Shown here piece after piece: positions 34,155-46,500 of a stretch of 64,000 bases of DNA (position 1 is its first letter; every line of letters begins with the position of its first letter). The notes below the pieces were generated by a model. It made no database searches. It had not been told where the DNA came from and worked only from the letters and a program-made list of their open reading frames with translations. The translations under genes and the position numbers were made by a program. The DNA comes from Circinella umbellata (Eukaryota > Mucoromycota > Mucoromycetes > Mucorales > Lichtheimiaceae): positions 1 through 64,000 of the forward strand of contig JAIWNF010000055.1 in assembly GCA_025093555.1 (NCBI GenBank), in the 5' to 3' direction.

Positions 34155-37100
34155 CTTTTTTTTTTCTGGGTATGTATAAATGTTAAAAAAAAAGAGAATA
34201 ACAAGAAAAAAAAAGAAAAAAGAAAAAAAAAAGGTTATTTAACGGATAAGAGACCGGTCGATCTTCAAAGAAAAAAATTACCATGCTTTTTTTGGCACTA
34301 GTCCCGATAAAATGATTAGACTAAAACAATAGGGCGGGCAGATGTTGTTCGGAGAGGTTGGGGGACTTGGCAATTTTTTCTTTTTAGTGTTGGTTTGATT
34401 TAAATTTTGAGAAAAACAGAAATTTACCATTATACTGGGATCTTATTATCTTGAACTTTTTACCGAAATGTCTTATGGTCAAAAAGTTTACGCAGATTTA
34501 ATATATAAATAGTTGAAGCGAAAGAAATATGCCAAGAAAGTTTTTTTTTACAATAACTTTTAGACATGATTCTAAATGTTATTTTTTTTTGAGTAATGGT
34601 TTCCATGACATGACGACATGTTTGCTTTTTTTTTACAATTTGGAAAAAAAAGGTCTTGTTTTTTTTTCTCTCTCTCGCTCGCTTTTTTTTTTTTTCAATT
34701 GTTAACATATACTTCTTGACTCTATAATTATGAACTTTTATGTGCATATAATTTCTTTCCTTCGGGTGCCAAAATTAACATAATAATAATGACTGAATAT
34801 AGAATGTGTCGAACAACGCAGAACAAATTACTATTCTTCATATCTAACTAATTATTTCATCATTTCATGCATATCAGATATCCGGCTTAAATAATAATCT
34901 TGTAATCACTTTAGCATTCACATGATTGTTTAAATTTCATTAAATATATAAGATTAACTTCTTATCATTGGAAATTTTATTTTGTGGTCTTATAAACTTC
35001 TCCAACAAATGAATCCATTATTTAAAAGGAATCCGCAAACATATGTGTATTATATTGATAGTTAAAAATGGTGATGTAGTAGTTGAATAATAGATATATA
35101 CTAAAACGTAAATGTATATACTTTAAAGCATTACGTAGTACATATCGATGGATTTTATTTTAAGAGAGCATTTTTTTGGGCAATATGTAAAAACATTTAT
35201 ATGTGTAAGAAAAAAAAACATTTGTCTAGCATCAAAATTATAAGTTTTGTTAGATTTAGGCTAATAAATTTCTTTCATTTTGAGAAATAAGTGATGTCTA
35301 TCAAATTATTTTAGTTTCATTTCTTAAATATATTATATGCTAATTAGCATTTCAACACATGATACAACATGATACAACATTGTACAACAGTATATATATC
35401 TGTGTTATTATTCATGGTTCGTAGTATATTATTGTATCTTTTATATAAATAAGTATAAAAGTATAGATTTATTTATTTTTCAAAATAAATTTCTTGCGTA
35501 GCTTAGCTGGATAATCTTTCGCTGAGATATGATACCATATTAAAGTAATAAAAAGTAATAAAAAAAAGATCCTTAGTCAACAACTGCATATAAGTAGTAT
35601 AAAAAGTGATTTAGTTCAAAGTTTTTTTTAACAGGGAATCATTTTTTGCCCTTTTTTTTCACATTCATTCATAATAAAATGTTTAATGAAGAAGCACATT
35701 ATAAATAAATAAGAGAGTTTCAAATAATATTTTGAAACAAAAGAATCTATCCATGAATGTAGCAACCTAACTTGCGTGGTGGACAAAAGTATATTAAACC
35801 TTGTACTTCATTGTCCCGTACGTATTACACGTATAAAATCCCTACCAAGAGTTGATACTCAATGTATTATGTAGTTTCTTCATAGACACTTAGATCTATT
35901 CAATTCTCAAATGGCTCGTCATTTCAAAACCATGCCCATGTATAATAAATATAATGTATAATCGAACGTATCAAAAGACCTCATTATAAATTTGTGATTT
36001 TACGTATTTGATTACTTTTCAATGCTACTTGTAACAATAGATAAAACAATACTATAACAAATATCTTTATATGTGAGATATATAAAATGTGTGATGATAG
36101 AACCAGGTCGAGTTTGTAGGAAGAAAAATCAGGGGAAAAGTAAAATAAATGCACCAGGGCGGGACCGCACTGCTCGTTGTGTATAAAGTTAAACTTCACT
36201 TGTTCCTTTATTTGCTTTTTATATATTAACAAGCCACTGCATCTACTCGGGTTTGAAAGGTTGATCCATCTGGTAAGCACTAGACAATATACACGATATA
36301 TTTGAGGAAACTTGCAAACATTATTTTTAAGACGCTTAAATTGAAACCTAAATCAGAAAACTGACAGTGACAATGACAATGACAATGACAACCTTTTACA
36401 ATCTCACATTTAATCTATTGTTTGCAAAATACTGACAGAATTGAATTCCCAATGACACTCACTGTTATACGATCATTGGAACTGGTGGTAGATATTTGTT
36501 AATATCGACAATAATAAAATGAGCTCTTATTATTGTCAATTTGGTCTACCAGAATTACGACGTGTCTATTATTATGTCGTATAAAAAATATAATAAACTT
36601 AAGGAATTAAGAGTAAAAAAAAAAGCAGAGGCCAGGAAGAAAAGAAAGAATTTAAGGCAATTCTTGTTGTTTTTCATATCTCTTGTATATCATTAGAGGC
36701 TATTGAGTATGTGAAATACCACTTATTCATTTAATATTTTATCAACATATACTGTTAAACTAGATGGTGGTATACTAAATTAGTAATAGAAGAGTTTCCG
36801 TTGATTTTCGATTCCATACACGCACCAGCGTTTACATGAACTTTTGTTGTTATACGTATAGACATTATAAAATATTATGCTTTTTTGTACGATACATAAC
36901 AGAGAAGCCGTTAAAGATCTGATGGCTCAAAGATTTATCTCTAATGACTGAATAAACTGACTATGATTATGAAAGATAAATAAAAGAAGCTTCCCCCAGG
37001 TGTTTATATGGACGATACGTAACCTCTTTTTATTATTCAAGGGCGCAAAGAGACTATTATGGCAGAACACGGCGAGCTGTCAAAAACATTCTTTGTTGAA

Positions 37101-37756
37101 AACTAAAACAGCCTAAATAAAATGTGTCATTCATCTTTTATCATCTAAAGGGCCAATATCGCGAATCTTAATATACATGTACAAAAAGACATCAAGATAC
37201 TAATCTTAATACCATACCCAGGACCCGTGACCCGTGACCCATGACCCAAAGTACATATTAGGAAAATTTTACCGAAATTCAAGTGATCACAGAATTTTCT
37301 TGAATAATTAAAAAATGACACCACTTTTCATGGTTACTTTTTATTTTATTCACGTACTGTCAACCCTTTCTTTTTTTTTACCACAATGACTGGCTTGTTC
37401 TCGTCATAAAATCAAGAACGCTGTTTACTTTTTCAATAACCTGAACTTCTTTTTCATATGCTAATTAATTTATTAGAGAAAAAAGGAAACCGGAAAACGT
37501 TCCGGTGTATTGGTAAAAAAAAACGGATCCATTTCCAATTTTGGACATGATCCCTTCCTTCTAGGCCTCATTCTTTTTTTTTTTTTGTTCTTTCGCAACA
37601 TATTAACATACTACTATAGCTACGTAAAAAAAACGCGTTTGTTATTAAATAAAAGAAATATGTTGTTAAGCAACGATTGTCATGGTAATGGAATCTCACA
37701 TTCCAATCTTAATTTGACACGGAATGTTACAATTTATAGCTGTTACAGATCTTGAT

Positions 37757-37791
<35 letters not shown>

Positions 37792-37932
37792 ACCCGGTGC
37801 CTTTTAGTTTCATGCAGATCATGCATTGCTGCGGATTATCACTATTGTTATAGCCATTGATCAATTCTTTTATAAAAAAAAAGCTATCAAGGATTTCATT
37901 TCTTTCTTTCTTCCCAACAAAATGAAAAAATT
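34155..37932. other. 3.8-kb gene-poor AT-rich region
   Basis: No supported gene on either strand. Small structures include a (TGACAA) hexamer run at 36361-36391, a GACCCGTGACCC repeat near 37221-37247, and a pure T tract of about 34 bases ending at 37790. Frames of 80-98 residues here lack family motifs and sit in low-complexity sequence. Confidence 0.5.
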
Positions 37933-37933
37933 G

Positions 37934-38349
37934 GGCGGTGAGTACTACTTTTCTACTTTTTTTTCTTTTATATTGTCTTTTTTCTTTATTCTTTCCTATC
38001 AATAATTAAAAAAAGAAGTGCAGTGAGAACTACCCTTCTTTTGTTCTGATATTTGTTTTGATTGGAAAGAATAATGAGTAAAAAGAGATGTAAGAAAAGA
38101 CAACATAAAAAAGAGTAAAAGAGCAGTACTCTTCACCCTTTTTTTTTGCACCTTTTCTTTCCTCCCAACAGTAAGAAGGGCAGTGAGTTTACTACTCTTC
38201 TTCTTTACATTATTTCTTTTCTTCCCTATGTAACATCCTTTTTATTTTGACAAGTATTTAAAATTACTTGTAACTTCATATTCCTTCTTCCACTTGCTCT
38301 TTTCCCCCAACACTCAAAAAAAAAAGAAGTGCAGTGAGTACTACTCTTC
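37934..38349 (+). repeat. dispersed hairpin repeat, four copies
   Basis: A 24-26 base motif of the form GAAGTGCAGTGAGTACTACTC followed by TTC recurs at about 37934-37953 (left end lost), 38015-38038, 38175-38200 and 38326-38349. Each full copy can fold as a stem of about ten pairs with two mismatches and a 4-6 base loop (GAAG pairs with CTTC, CAGT with ACTA/ACT). Flanks between copies also share CAAGTA-TTAAA-TTA, so the motif belongs to a larger decayed repeat. Confidence 0.6.
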
Positions 38350-38464
38350 TTTATTTTTTATCAAGTACTTAAAGTTATGTACCTTTTCGTGTCCTTTTAC
38401 TTTTGTTTTTTATTATTATTTATTATACTCCTGTTTTCCTCAAACAATAATTGCTTTAATCTAG

Positions 38465-39241
38465 GACAAGCAAGTGGAGGGCAAGCGATACAGTTTTCCT
38501 CGATTCGACGATACGATTACCTTGGCGACATGGCGGCAACGGTAATAATAAAATAAGATGATTTATATGCTAATGACTAGAACATTTGTATTTATTTTTT
38601 ATAATATATAGATGCGGTGAACAAGACCAACGGAAAGCTGTATCTGGCTGGGGGTAAGGATAGGGCACTTTTTGTAGGACGATCAACTGGAGGGCAAGCG
38701 ATGCAGTTTTCCTCGATTCGACGATACGATTACCTTGGCGACATGGCGGCAACGGTAATAATAAAATAACTTGCTGTAAATACTAATGACTAGAACATTT
38801 TATCTTAATTTTTATAATATATAGACACGACGATCAAGACCAATGGAAAACTGTATCTGGCTGGGGGTAAGGATAGGGCACTTTTTGTAGGACGGTCAAC
38901 TGGAGGGCAAGCGATACAGTTTTCCTCGATTCGACGACTACGACTACTATGACGCATGGTGACAACGGTAATAATAAAATAGCATGCTTTATAAACTAAT
39001 GACTAGAACACTTTCATTTATTTTCTATAATATATAGACACGACGATCAAGACCAATGGAAAACTGTATCTGGCTGGGAGTAAGGATAGGGCATTTTTTT
39101 GTAGGACGATCAACTGGAGGGCAAGCGATACAGTTTTCCTCGATTCGACGATACGGTTACCTTGGCGACATGGCGACAACGGTAAGAATAAAATAACTTG
39201 CTGTAAATACTAATGACTAGAACATTTTATTTTATTTTTTA
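38465..39241 (+). repeat. 213-bp tandem array with exon-plus-intron-like units
   Basis: Units repeat with period 213, 213 and 214 (anchors TGGAGGGCAAGCGAT at 38475, 38688, 38901 and 39115), about 3.6 copies. Each unit splits into an AT-poor 143-nt part (38612-38754, 38825-38967, 39038-39181) and an AT-rich 70-nt part starting GTAATAATA or GTAAGAATA, carrying CTAATGAC and ending TATAG or TTTTAG, exactly like the introns of the real genes nearby. One frame of the second unit is open across the whole 143-nt part (TNGKLYLAGGKDRALFVGRS and onward), but stops or frame changes break others. No protein family is recognised. The array may be a satellite derived from a multi-exon gene. Confidence 0.8.
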
Positions 39242-40963
39242 GAATACGAGTAAAAAATACTTGAAGTCATTAAATATAATTGTGGTATACTATTATATAG
39301 TTTAATTATGCAAAACATCAAAATAATAGTTACGTATGTATACACACCTAGAATAAACTTTTGGTGACTACAGTCAACCGCGGGTTTTTGCACACCAGAG
39401 ATTTCCTGATTTTTGTTAAATAACCAAGGCTTGTCGCCTCTGACCCCCTCTCTCATATACTCAATTAGCTAAGAAGTTTATGATTAATTAGTTATTACTG
39501 TCACTTGATCTTACTTTCATAGTCTATACTTCTACTGTATTCTCTTTACTTTTTATACCTTGTTCTCTTGTTGCTTCACTAGTTTAACGTTTTCCCTTTT
39601 TGAGGTTTTTTTTAGTCAATACGTACATCGATTGTTTCTATTTGTATATAGGTATACTAGCTCTACATCTTAATGTACCACACGGAAGCGACCATATGCC
39701 TTTAGGCGTAGGTCAAATTAGTCTTCCAATAAATAAAATAATAAAATTTTAAACTAACCAATGACTTGCAACAAGTGAGACATGATATAAATTTGAATAC
39801 ATCATCTCATCAATTATTCTTTGCTTGCATTTTGGGGAATTGCTTGTTTGGATAATGATTCAAATGAATACTAAACACAAATATTAAATTATAGTATAGC
39901 TTACTTCCGACTAGCGCAAGTCGCCCAAAAACCTGAATGCAAGTTGCAAGTAGCGATTCTGTTACATTTCCAAAAACAAATGTAGCAGAACCGGAAGATC
40001 CGGAAAAGGGGAAGGTGCTAAAGCGGGGATGACTGTATATCACTGCATGATTAGTATGTATCAGAATGATAACGAAGAATGATTCATATATTAACGGTGA
40101 GAAGGAGATTAAAAGTACTCGTTGATATAAAAAAAGGTATTAATATTTCCGCATGTAATATAAACGATTGTATGGTTGTCAACGACACGTTGATATTTAT
40201 AGTTGTCACATGATGATGAAAGTTACTGTTACTGCTGTAGATCATTTTTTTAGCGCCATGTAATTTTTTTTAGCTTATTAATTTTAAAATTAACTTGTTT
40301 AAAGTTTTGAAATATGTTAGTTCTCTTGTTTTGTATTCTCATAACAGAACTCTTTTTTTTCGCATTTTTACGATAAATATAAATTTTTCCTTAGTGTTTT
40401 TCTTGTTTAAATCTGATTTTTTAGTATTTAAAAATAACGTTTTCGTTCTTGTCACAGGATCATTTATCGCAGCAATTTGGCCGGAAACCGTCGGATCCCA
40501 ACAAGGGTTTGTGTAGCCAACAGATCTTCAACTTATCGTTTTGTGTTTTATGTATGCATGACTATTTTTACACAGGTCTAATTTTAAAGTTCTCGTGGCA
40601 CACGCGATCTCATGCGCAAAACTTATGTCGCCAAGAGCAATACTGACCTCAAGCCTCAAATAAAAAATAAAAAATAAAAATAAAATAGATGTTTTGTTTT
40701 TTTTATGAGCTATAAATACAAATTTCAAATATAAATATATTTTTATAGAAATGGAAATGAACAAAGTCATATGGAAAGAAAAAGATAGTGAAGATGTACA
40801 TGATTTTTCTTTGTTGTTTGTTTTGTTGTTTATGTTTCAGAATTGAGATATATGATTTTGTTTTTTTTTAAATACAAAAAAAGAGAGGATATATAAAAAT
40901 AATAACAAAACACAAAGAGCGGGGAAATAAGGATAGTATAATATTACAAAATGGAAATCGTTT
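39242..40963. other. AT-rich intergenic region after the satellite
   Basis: 1.7 kb with no supported gene. Slightly GC-richer islands (39900-40030 and 40450-40640) contain short frames without recognisable motifs; these could be decayed repeats. Confidence 0.45.
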
Positions 40964-42146
40964 TTAAGCGCCTGGAATCAAGCTACTAATATCACCTCCA
41001 GCCACTGCTCCATCACCGGCTCCCATCAGTTCGGATAGACCACTTACAGGACAATCAAAATTGGCACTGTTGGATATTTTTGGAGAAATGGGAATACCTG
41101 CTATGCGAATTGTGGGGGTAACATCATAATCGATCGTAAGTTGCTGACTTTGACCTCCGGTTAGACCACACTTAGCCATCAGATCCGTTACAATAGCCTG
41201 GTTACCAGAATCACTTGGATCAACCTTAATATTGAATGGAAAACTGATATTTGTAACTGCGTTTTTATTGATTTGTACATTTTCCAATTCACCACCACCA
41301 ATAGATGCATCACGATGATTTGGGTAAAATGCCTATGATTATTATTGATTCAATGTTAAATTGAAAAAGGAAAAAAATCAGTATTCTTGCTCAGCCAACA
41401 AAACAATCTAAAAAAAAAGCCCAGCCATCACCAGCAACATCGCACACTAACATCTTCCTCCTGACAACATATAAATATAAGCTAAATGTATTTACCTCCG
41501 CCAAAATCTTCTCAAATGTAAAAGTAATACCATTAGAATTATCCACAGAAATATCCAATGTAAAATTCATCATCACCGTTGATCCTGATAAACTTGCTTC
41601 TGGTTCTCCTCCCAATCCATTAAATTGAACATCAGGCATCTTGAATGTAGCTGCAATGATACCAATCGCAATCGCCAAGGCAACAATGATTAAGAATAGG
41701 ATACAACAAATATATCGTAACCATCTGGGAAAACATGTACAACAACCGCAGCATAACTTATCCATACAACTACGTCGTTTGCGTTCTTGCGGTAAGGGTC
41801 CCATATCTTCATCATCCGAATCGTAATGACCAGTCAGTTTCATATCAGACATGCTTCCACGAGGATTATTTTGCCATCCTAGCATGGCCCCTTCACTCCC
41901 CCCTTTTCCACCACTATAATACTCGTCGTCTGAAAGACGTTGTTGTTTTTCATCAAAAGGTGTAGGTGGATAAGCGGGTCGATTGTGAAGTGTTACGTCG
42001 TGCATGTTACTATTGTCGTATGGAGTATTCATTACTGGACTTCCAACTTGATGCTGTTGATGAGGAGGCGGTGGAGGAGGTGCTGCTCCTCCAACTGGAG
42101 TACGGTTATAACTGTTATAATAGTCGTCTCGATCGTATACTGACAT
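40964..42146 (-). CDS. single-pass membrane protein with LEA-2-like C-terminal domain
   Basis: Two exons (41496-42146, 40964-41332) encode 339 residues. The first 120 residues are cytosolic-looking and disordered: Tyr/Asp-rich start, poly-Pro (PPPPPPHQQHQ), GGKGGSEG and acidic DSDDEDMG. A basic Cys-rich patch (KRRSCMDKLCCGCCTCFPRW) follows, a likely palmitoylation site, then a membrane helix (CILFLIIVALAIAIGIIAA). The external part FTLDISVDNSNGITFTFEKI to IPISPKISNSA resembles the beta-sandwich LEA-2/water-stress family seen in fungal surface proteins. Function is unknown; a plasma-membrane or vacuolar stress role is plausible. It shares a 478-bp divergent promoter with the gene at 42625. Confidence 0.75.
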
Positions 42147-42624
42147 ATTTTGTTATATATATATGTGATGGAAGAAATAAAAAAAAAGGTATATAAATAA
42201 GAGAAAGAAAGAAAATGAAAATGAAAAAAAAGAAGGATAAAAATAAAAATAATCTGAAAATGGCTCCAAGAAAAACTTTGGAACTGTTATAGAATGGCTA
42301 AGGGGAGACGTGGGGGACCTGTTAGGCTCGGTATGCCGGGCAAAAAAAAACAACAATAAAAACTCAGCTTGCTTTTACTATATTTTTAAACTGAATTGTT
42401 TCTTGGCCAAATTAAGTAACAGGTTTTAGAATCCTTTGTTGTAAGCATATTCTGACGTCAAAAAATCAGATATCTAAGACAAAAAAGGCTTAGTCTAGGA
42501 AACACACGCTCATTCACACAAAACGTTCTTTTTTTTTTGCTCTCCCGTAGATCTCTTTTGTCTTTTATTCTCCACTCATTACTTTATTGCCTTGGCATTT
42601 TCTTTTATTTTAATAATAAGAATC
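42147..42624. promoter_or_regulatory. divergent promoter with a perfect CRE
   Basis: The 478 bp between divergent starts contains the palindrome TGACGTCA at 42453-42460, the full site for CREB/ATF-type bZIP factors (Atf1/Sko1 in fungi), 165-172 bases before the + gene and 307-314 bases upstream of the minus gene. A long purine-rich stretch lies next to the minus-strand start. Factor binding is inferred. Confidence 0.5.
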
Positions 42625-42936
42625 ATGCATAATATCCTTTCTTCGATAAATTTCGTATCAATTGGTAAAGATCAAATTACTCTTTATTTAGTTATTTTAA
42701 TTAATTTATTAATATTATTATTCATTCGCTATAAAATAGCGATAGGTGCAGCCTATCTATATCTTGTTAATATCTTAATGTATTTTGGATTGATTGGGGA
42801 ACAATGGTCTAATGCAATGGATCGGGACAAGGGAGTTAAAAATTGGGCACACAAAACTCATCCAAAAGACCAACGTGGCTGGGATCAGTTTCTCGAATTT
42901 GCATTATATGCAGTTCAGGTAAATAATGCTGGTATC

Positions 42937-42970
<34 letters not shown>

Positions 42971-43226
42971 CTCCTGACTTATTATTCTTTTTAATTAGAC
43001 ATTTTTCGTGATGGGTATGATGAATTTGGCTCAAGTGGAATGTTATAATCATGCATTTCAGCTCGGTCTATTTTCCTATATCGCTTATATTATTCCAGAA
43101 ATTTACCGTGCCCATGTTTGGGAAGATCGTCCGTGTAATCTGTTGGCAATCAAAGCTTTACGCGGTTTCTTGGGCACGGCTGGTTTAACTGTTGTACTAC
43201 ACCATTTTGGAACAGATATTTATTAA
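42625..43226 (+). CDS. unknown multi-pass membrane protein, 173 aa
   Basis: Two exons (42625-42918 and 42999-43226) join in phase to 173 residues; the ATG is the first in frame after the AT-rich leader. I do not recognise the family. Hydrophobic segments are LYLVILINLLILLFI, IAIGAAYLYLVNILMYFGLIG, the FALYAVQTFFVMGMM stretch, LGLFSYIAYIIP and possibly FLGTAGLTVVL, so four or five membrane helices with short loops. A charged loop (DRDKGVKNWAHKTHPKDQ) separates helices two and three. No signal peptide or catalytic motif is seen. The clean splice and steady coding bias argue it is real. Confidence 0.75.
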
Positions 43227-43573
43227 ATATTTCTTTTTACCTTATATTGTTGTTATTTACGAATCATATCAGTCCCATTATGTATATAAAGAAGGTTTTT
43301 TTTTCGCCTTGTTATGTAATTATGTATATATTATAATGTTATAAATTAATTAAATGCAAAAAAAATAAAAAATTACTAATGTTTTTCTACTGCAAAAATG
43401 TTTTTTGTATATGTGCAAAGAAAAAAAACCTATGTTAGGTGTTGAGGTCAAAAGGAATGGGGGGATATAATAAACAAAATATATTTGTAATGTAGAGAAG
43501 GCAGAAATTTTCTGGAGGAGATGATCATATAACTGTTCGTTAGCGCCATTTTTTTTAACTTTGAGGTCCTCCA
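43227..43573. other. short convergent 3' region
   Basis: 347 bp between the convergent membrane-protein and dymeclin genes, holding AT-rich 3' flanks. A minus-strand 74-aa frame here is a continuation artefact. Confidence 0.5.
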
Positions 43574-46500
43574 CTATATCCTCCCTGGAGCATCATGCAA
43601 CGCTTCTAAATCGTCATCTGCGCCACTCATTAATCGATATTCATTCAAAATATGCGATTTTTCTTCAGTCCAATATATAAATCCGCGTCGATGAATCAAT
43701 GCCCACACGTATGGAACAAAAAACTCTCTTGAGTCTTGTTCTTCTTCATACTGAAATTTCAAATCAGGAATAGGCTATTATAAAAATTTATAGATTATTT
43801 TTTTAGTCTCAATTACTACGTAATATATAAATATGCCGATTTAGCCAATCAATAAGAATAAATTTACCCCAAGTCGATTCGGTGTCCAAGTTCGTGCTGC
43901 TTGATCAATGAGATTCAGAATCTCGCTTGTAGAAGGTGCTTTTATATTGGCCTCTGATACACGCACATGAAAATAATCAATTACTGTCTCAATGTTTTTG
44001 ATAAGGTCTGCTAATCGTGCATGGTTTCGCAATGGAGCAAATATTTCGCGTTTTAATAAAAGCGCATAAACAAGTTGTGTGTTATTTTTAAGCCGATGAT
44101 GCAAAACTGAATTCATGATCTCTAGCACTAAAGATAACATATCCTCATACACAGCAATATCTTGTGGTGAATGCTAAAAAATTAACAATGTATGTTGATT
44201 AAATTATCAGTATACGTTTGTTAACAGGTGTTGATAAAAAAATTGGTGTATTTTTTTATTATATTACCTCGTTAGTGGCATTTTCATGTGCTATTTTACT
44301 GGCAAGTTTTTGTTGTCGTCGTGATATCAGTTCAAATAAACTAAAAAGAAGGTTATAGAATAATTATCGGATGAATGAGTTAAAAAATGAATTTGTTTTT
44401 ACCTCGTAATAATACTAGTACTAATCATTAGACTGTATGTAAAAAAAATGGCATTACCTGATGATGCGTTGAGCAACATAAGCATGCATGTCCAGAATCG
44501 TACTAGACATATTAGCTAAAATTGCTAAACAATTTGTATGAAAATATATATCCTGTTTGTATACCTCGAAAGTCAATATTTTATTATTCCTTCCCTTTTT
44601 AGAAATCATAACATCACAAAACAACAACAATAACAAATAATGAAAGTAATGAAAACAAACCTTTTGATGAGATAAATTGAACTGCAATGTTCGGATTAAT
44701 ACCAATATTACCATACCACCAAGCGAAATAGATTTTAACAACGGTCGTTCTGTAAACCATGTCAAATTTGTCACAGTCTAGATTTTTTTTTCTTAATTCA
44801 ATTAGTCTTAATATTCTTTCTTCTAGAAAATTTGATAGCACTTACAATTTTTTGAATCGTTTCATTATTAACATCATCTTGACTTAATACCAATAATACA
44901 ATAAGTAGAATATAAACTTGAGAATAATTTGTTTTCCCTTCCACTGCTTCATAAATGATTTTTAAAATCGGGATATACTATTTTTTCGATTGGATGTTAT
45001 TGTTTAGTTTACCGTGCCTTCTTTTGTTTGTTTGTTTGTTTGTTAATATACGTTTAATAAAAACCTAAGCTTACAATGGTTTCGGGATCAGTTCTTGATA
45101 AGACATATACACGAAACGAATCGTTTTCGACCAACATGACATAGAATAAAAGCATTCGTTCTTCAATGCCTAACGATCTGGATTAAGAGACCCAGTGTCA
45201 ATAAAGTGGTACTAAAAATACAAGAAAAGAAAAAAAGGGTACTTACTCGCAAAAAAGAGCAAATAAATTCTTGAAAGATATTAAATGATACTTTTTATTT
45301 CCCCCTTCAATATCCGATGCCAGGACTGTATATTACAGTAATATTAATAACAATGATATAGAATGTTAGTGATGGATAAATGGTTTGTGGTTTTCCTTTT
45401 AATTGATGCAGTAGAAAGTATAACTACCATGATGGTCCCGTAAATTAGCAAATGCTAAACGATAAGCGGATGCTTGCCCAGAATTATGATCATCATTCAT
45501 TATTTTCGACTGCGTTGCCAATAGCAACATTAATAATAAACTTCGTTCTGCTACTGGAAATGTATCTGCATCGGATGCAGAACTTTGTCTTGAAGAGAAA
45601 AAGTAATTATATGCATTATAAACGACACCTATTATCAAACCCATATGTTAAAAAAAACATTAAATAGCCTTTTCTTCCCATTCAGCATTTTTATTCTTTC
45701 TTTCTTCACTTCGCTTCCTTTTAAACCTTACTAGATGATTGTGGTGGAGGAAATTTTTGTTCAATAAAATTCTCTAGTAACTTTGCAACAACTGCGTCCG
45801 CTCGGTCACTGTTATACATATATATTTATAATATATTAGTGTACATTGTTTTTTTTTACAGTTAAAGCAAAAACAAATAAATCACCTGAAACGTTCCAAT
45901 AGGATTTCCAAAAAGTAATTACTCTCCGTGAATTTTGTACGATAGAGTTGTGTTGACAATAATACAAGTAATGTATTAAGTACTTCGACATAGAATTCGT
46001 ATCTGGAGTAATTAGCACTATTAAATAAAAATGTTAATTATTATTATCCTTCAGTCCTTCCCCCTCCTAAAATCCAGGCCTACGAACAGGAAATAAAATA
46101 TGTAGTTCAATTTTTTTTTCCTGTAAAATTATGCATTACTTGGGGTCCATATTAATCAAAAGTGATAATAGTGCATCCAATAATTGTTCTGCACGTGGCC
46201 GGCGATCAGCCTTTACTTGATCATTTATCGTCAATTTTTCCAAATCCAAAGCTACAGTTGTAGAATCATTTATTATAGTAATATTTTGGTTGTTATCTGA
46301 TTACAAGATAAAAATGGTATTCGAGGTTAATTCAATATGCTCACACTTATATATTTATATAAAGTTCACCCATGTAGAAGCATCTTTTTTATTCATCCCT
46401 TACCTTCAAACTGTTGAATAATTTCATCATTGGTTAAATTGCCTGCAAAATGTTTTGAAAAGACACGTGTCAAAAATAACGCATTGTACGCCTCAGTCGG

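Noticed and set aside
35496..35540. tRNA-like GCGTAGCTTAGCTGGAT
   Set aside because: The first part resembles a tRNA 5' end and D-arm, but no anticodon stem or T-arm (GGTTCGAATCC) follows, so no cloverleaf is possible.
36235..36290. possible tRNA 3' half (GGGTTTGAAAGG)
   Set aside because: No matching acceptor stem or D-arm on either strand within tRNA distance.
37727..38002. 91-aa minus frame with poly-Lys
   Set aside because: The poly-Lys comes from the T run at 37757-37790; no other coding evidence.
38460..39250. CRISPR-like array
   Set aside because: Spacing and unit size are wrong (213-bp head-to-tail units without unique spacers), and the genome is eukaryotic.
41641..42143. Several + frames opposite the LEA-2-like gene
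   Set aside because: They are antisense shadows of a well supported two-exon gene.
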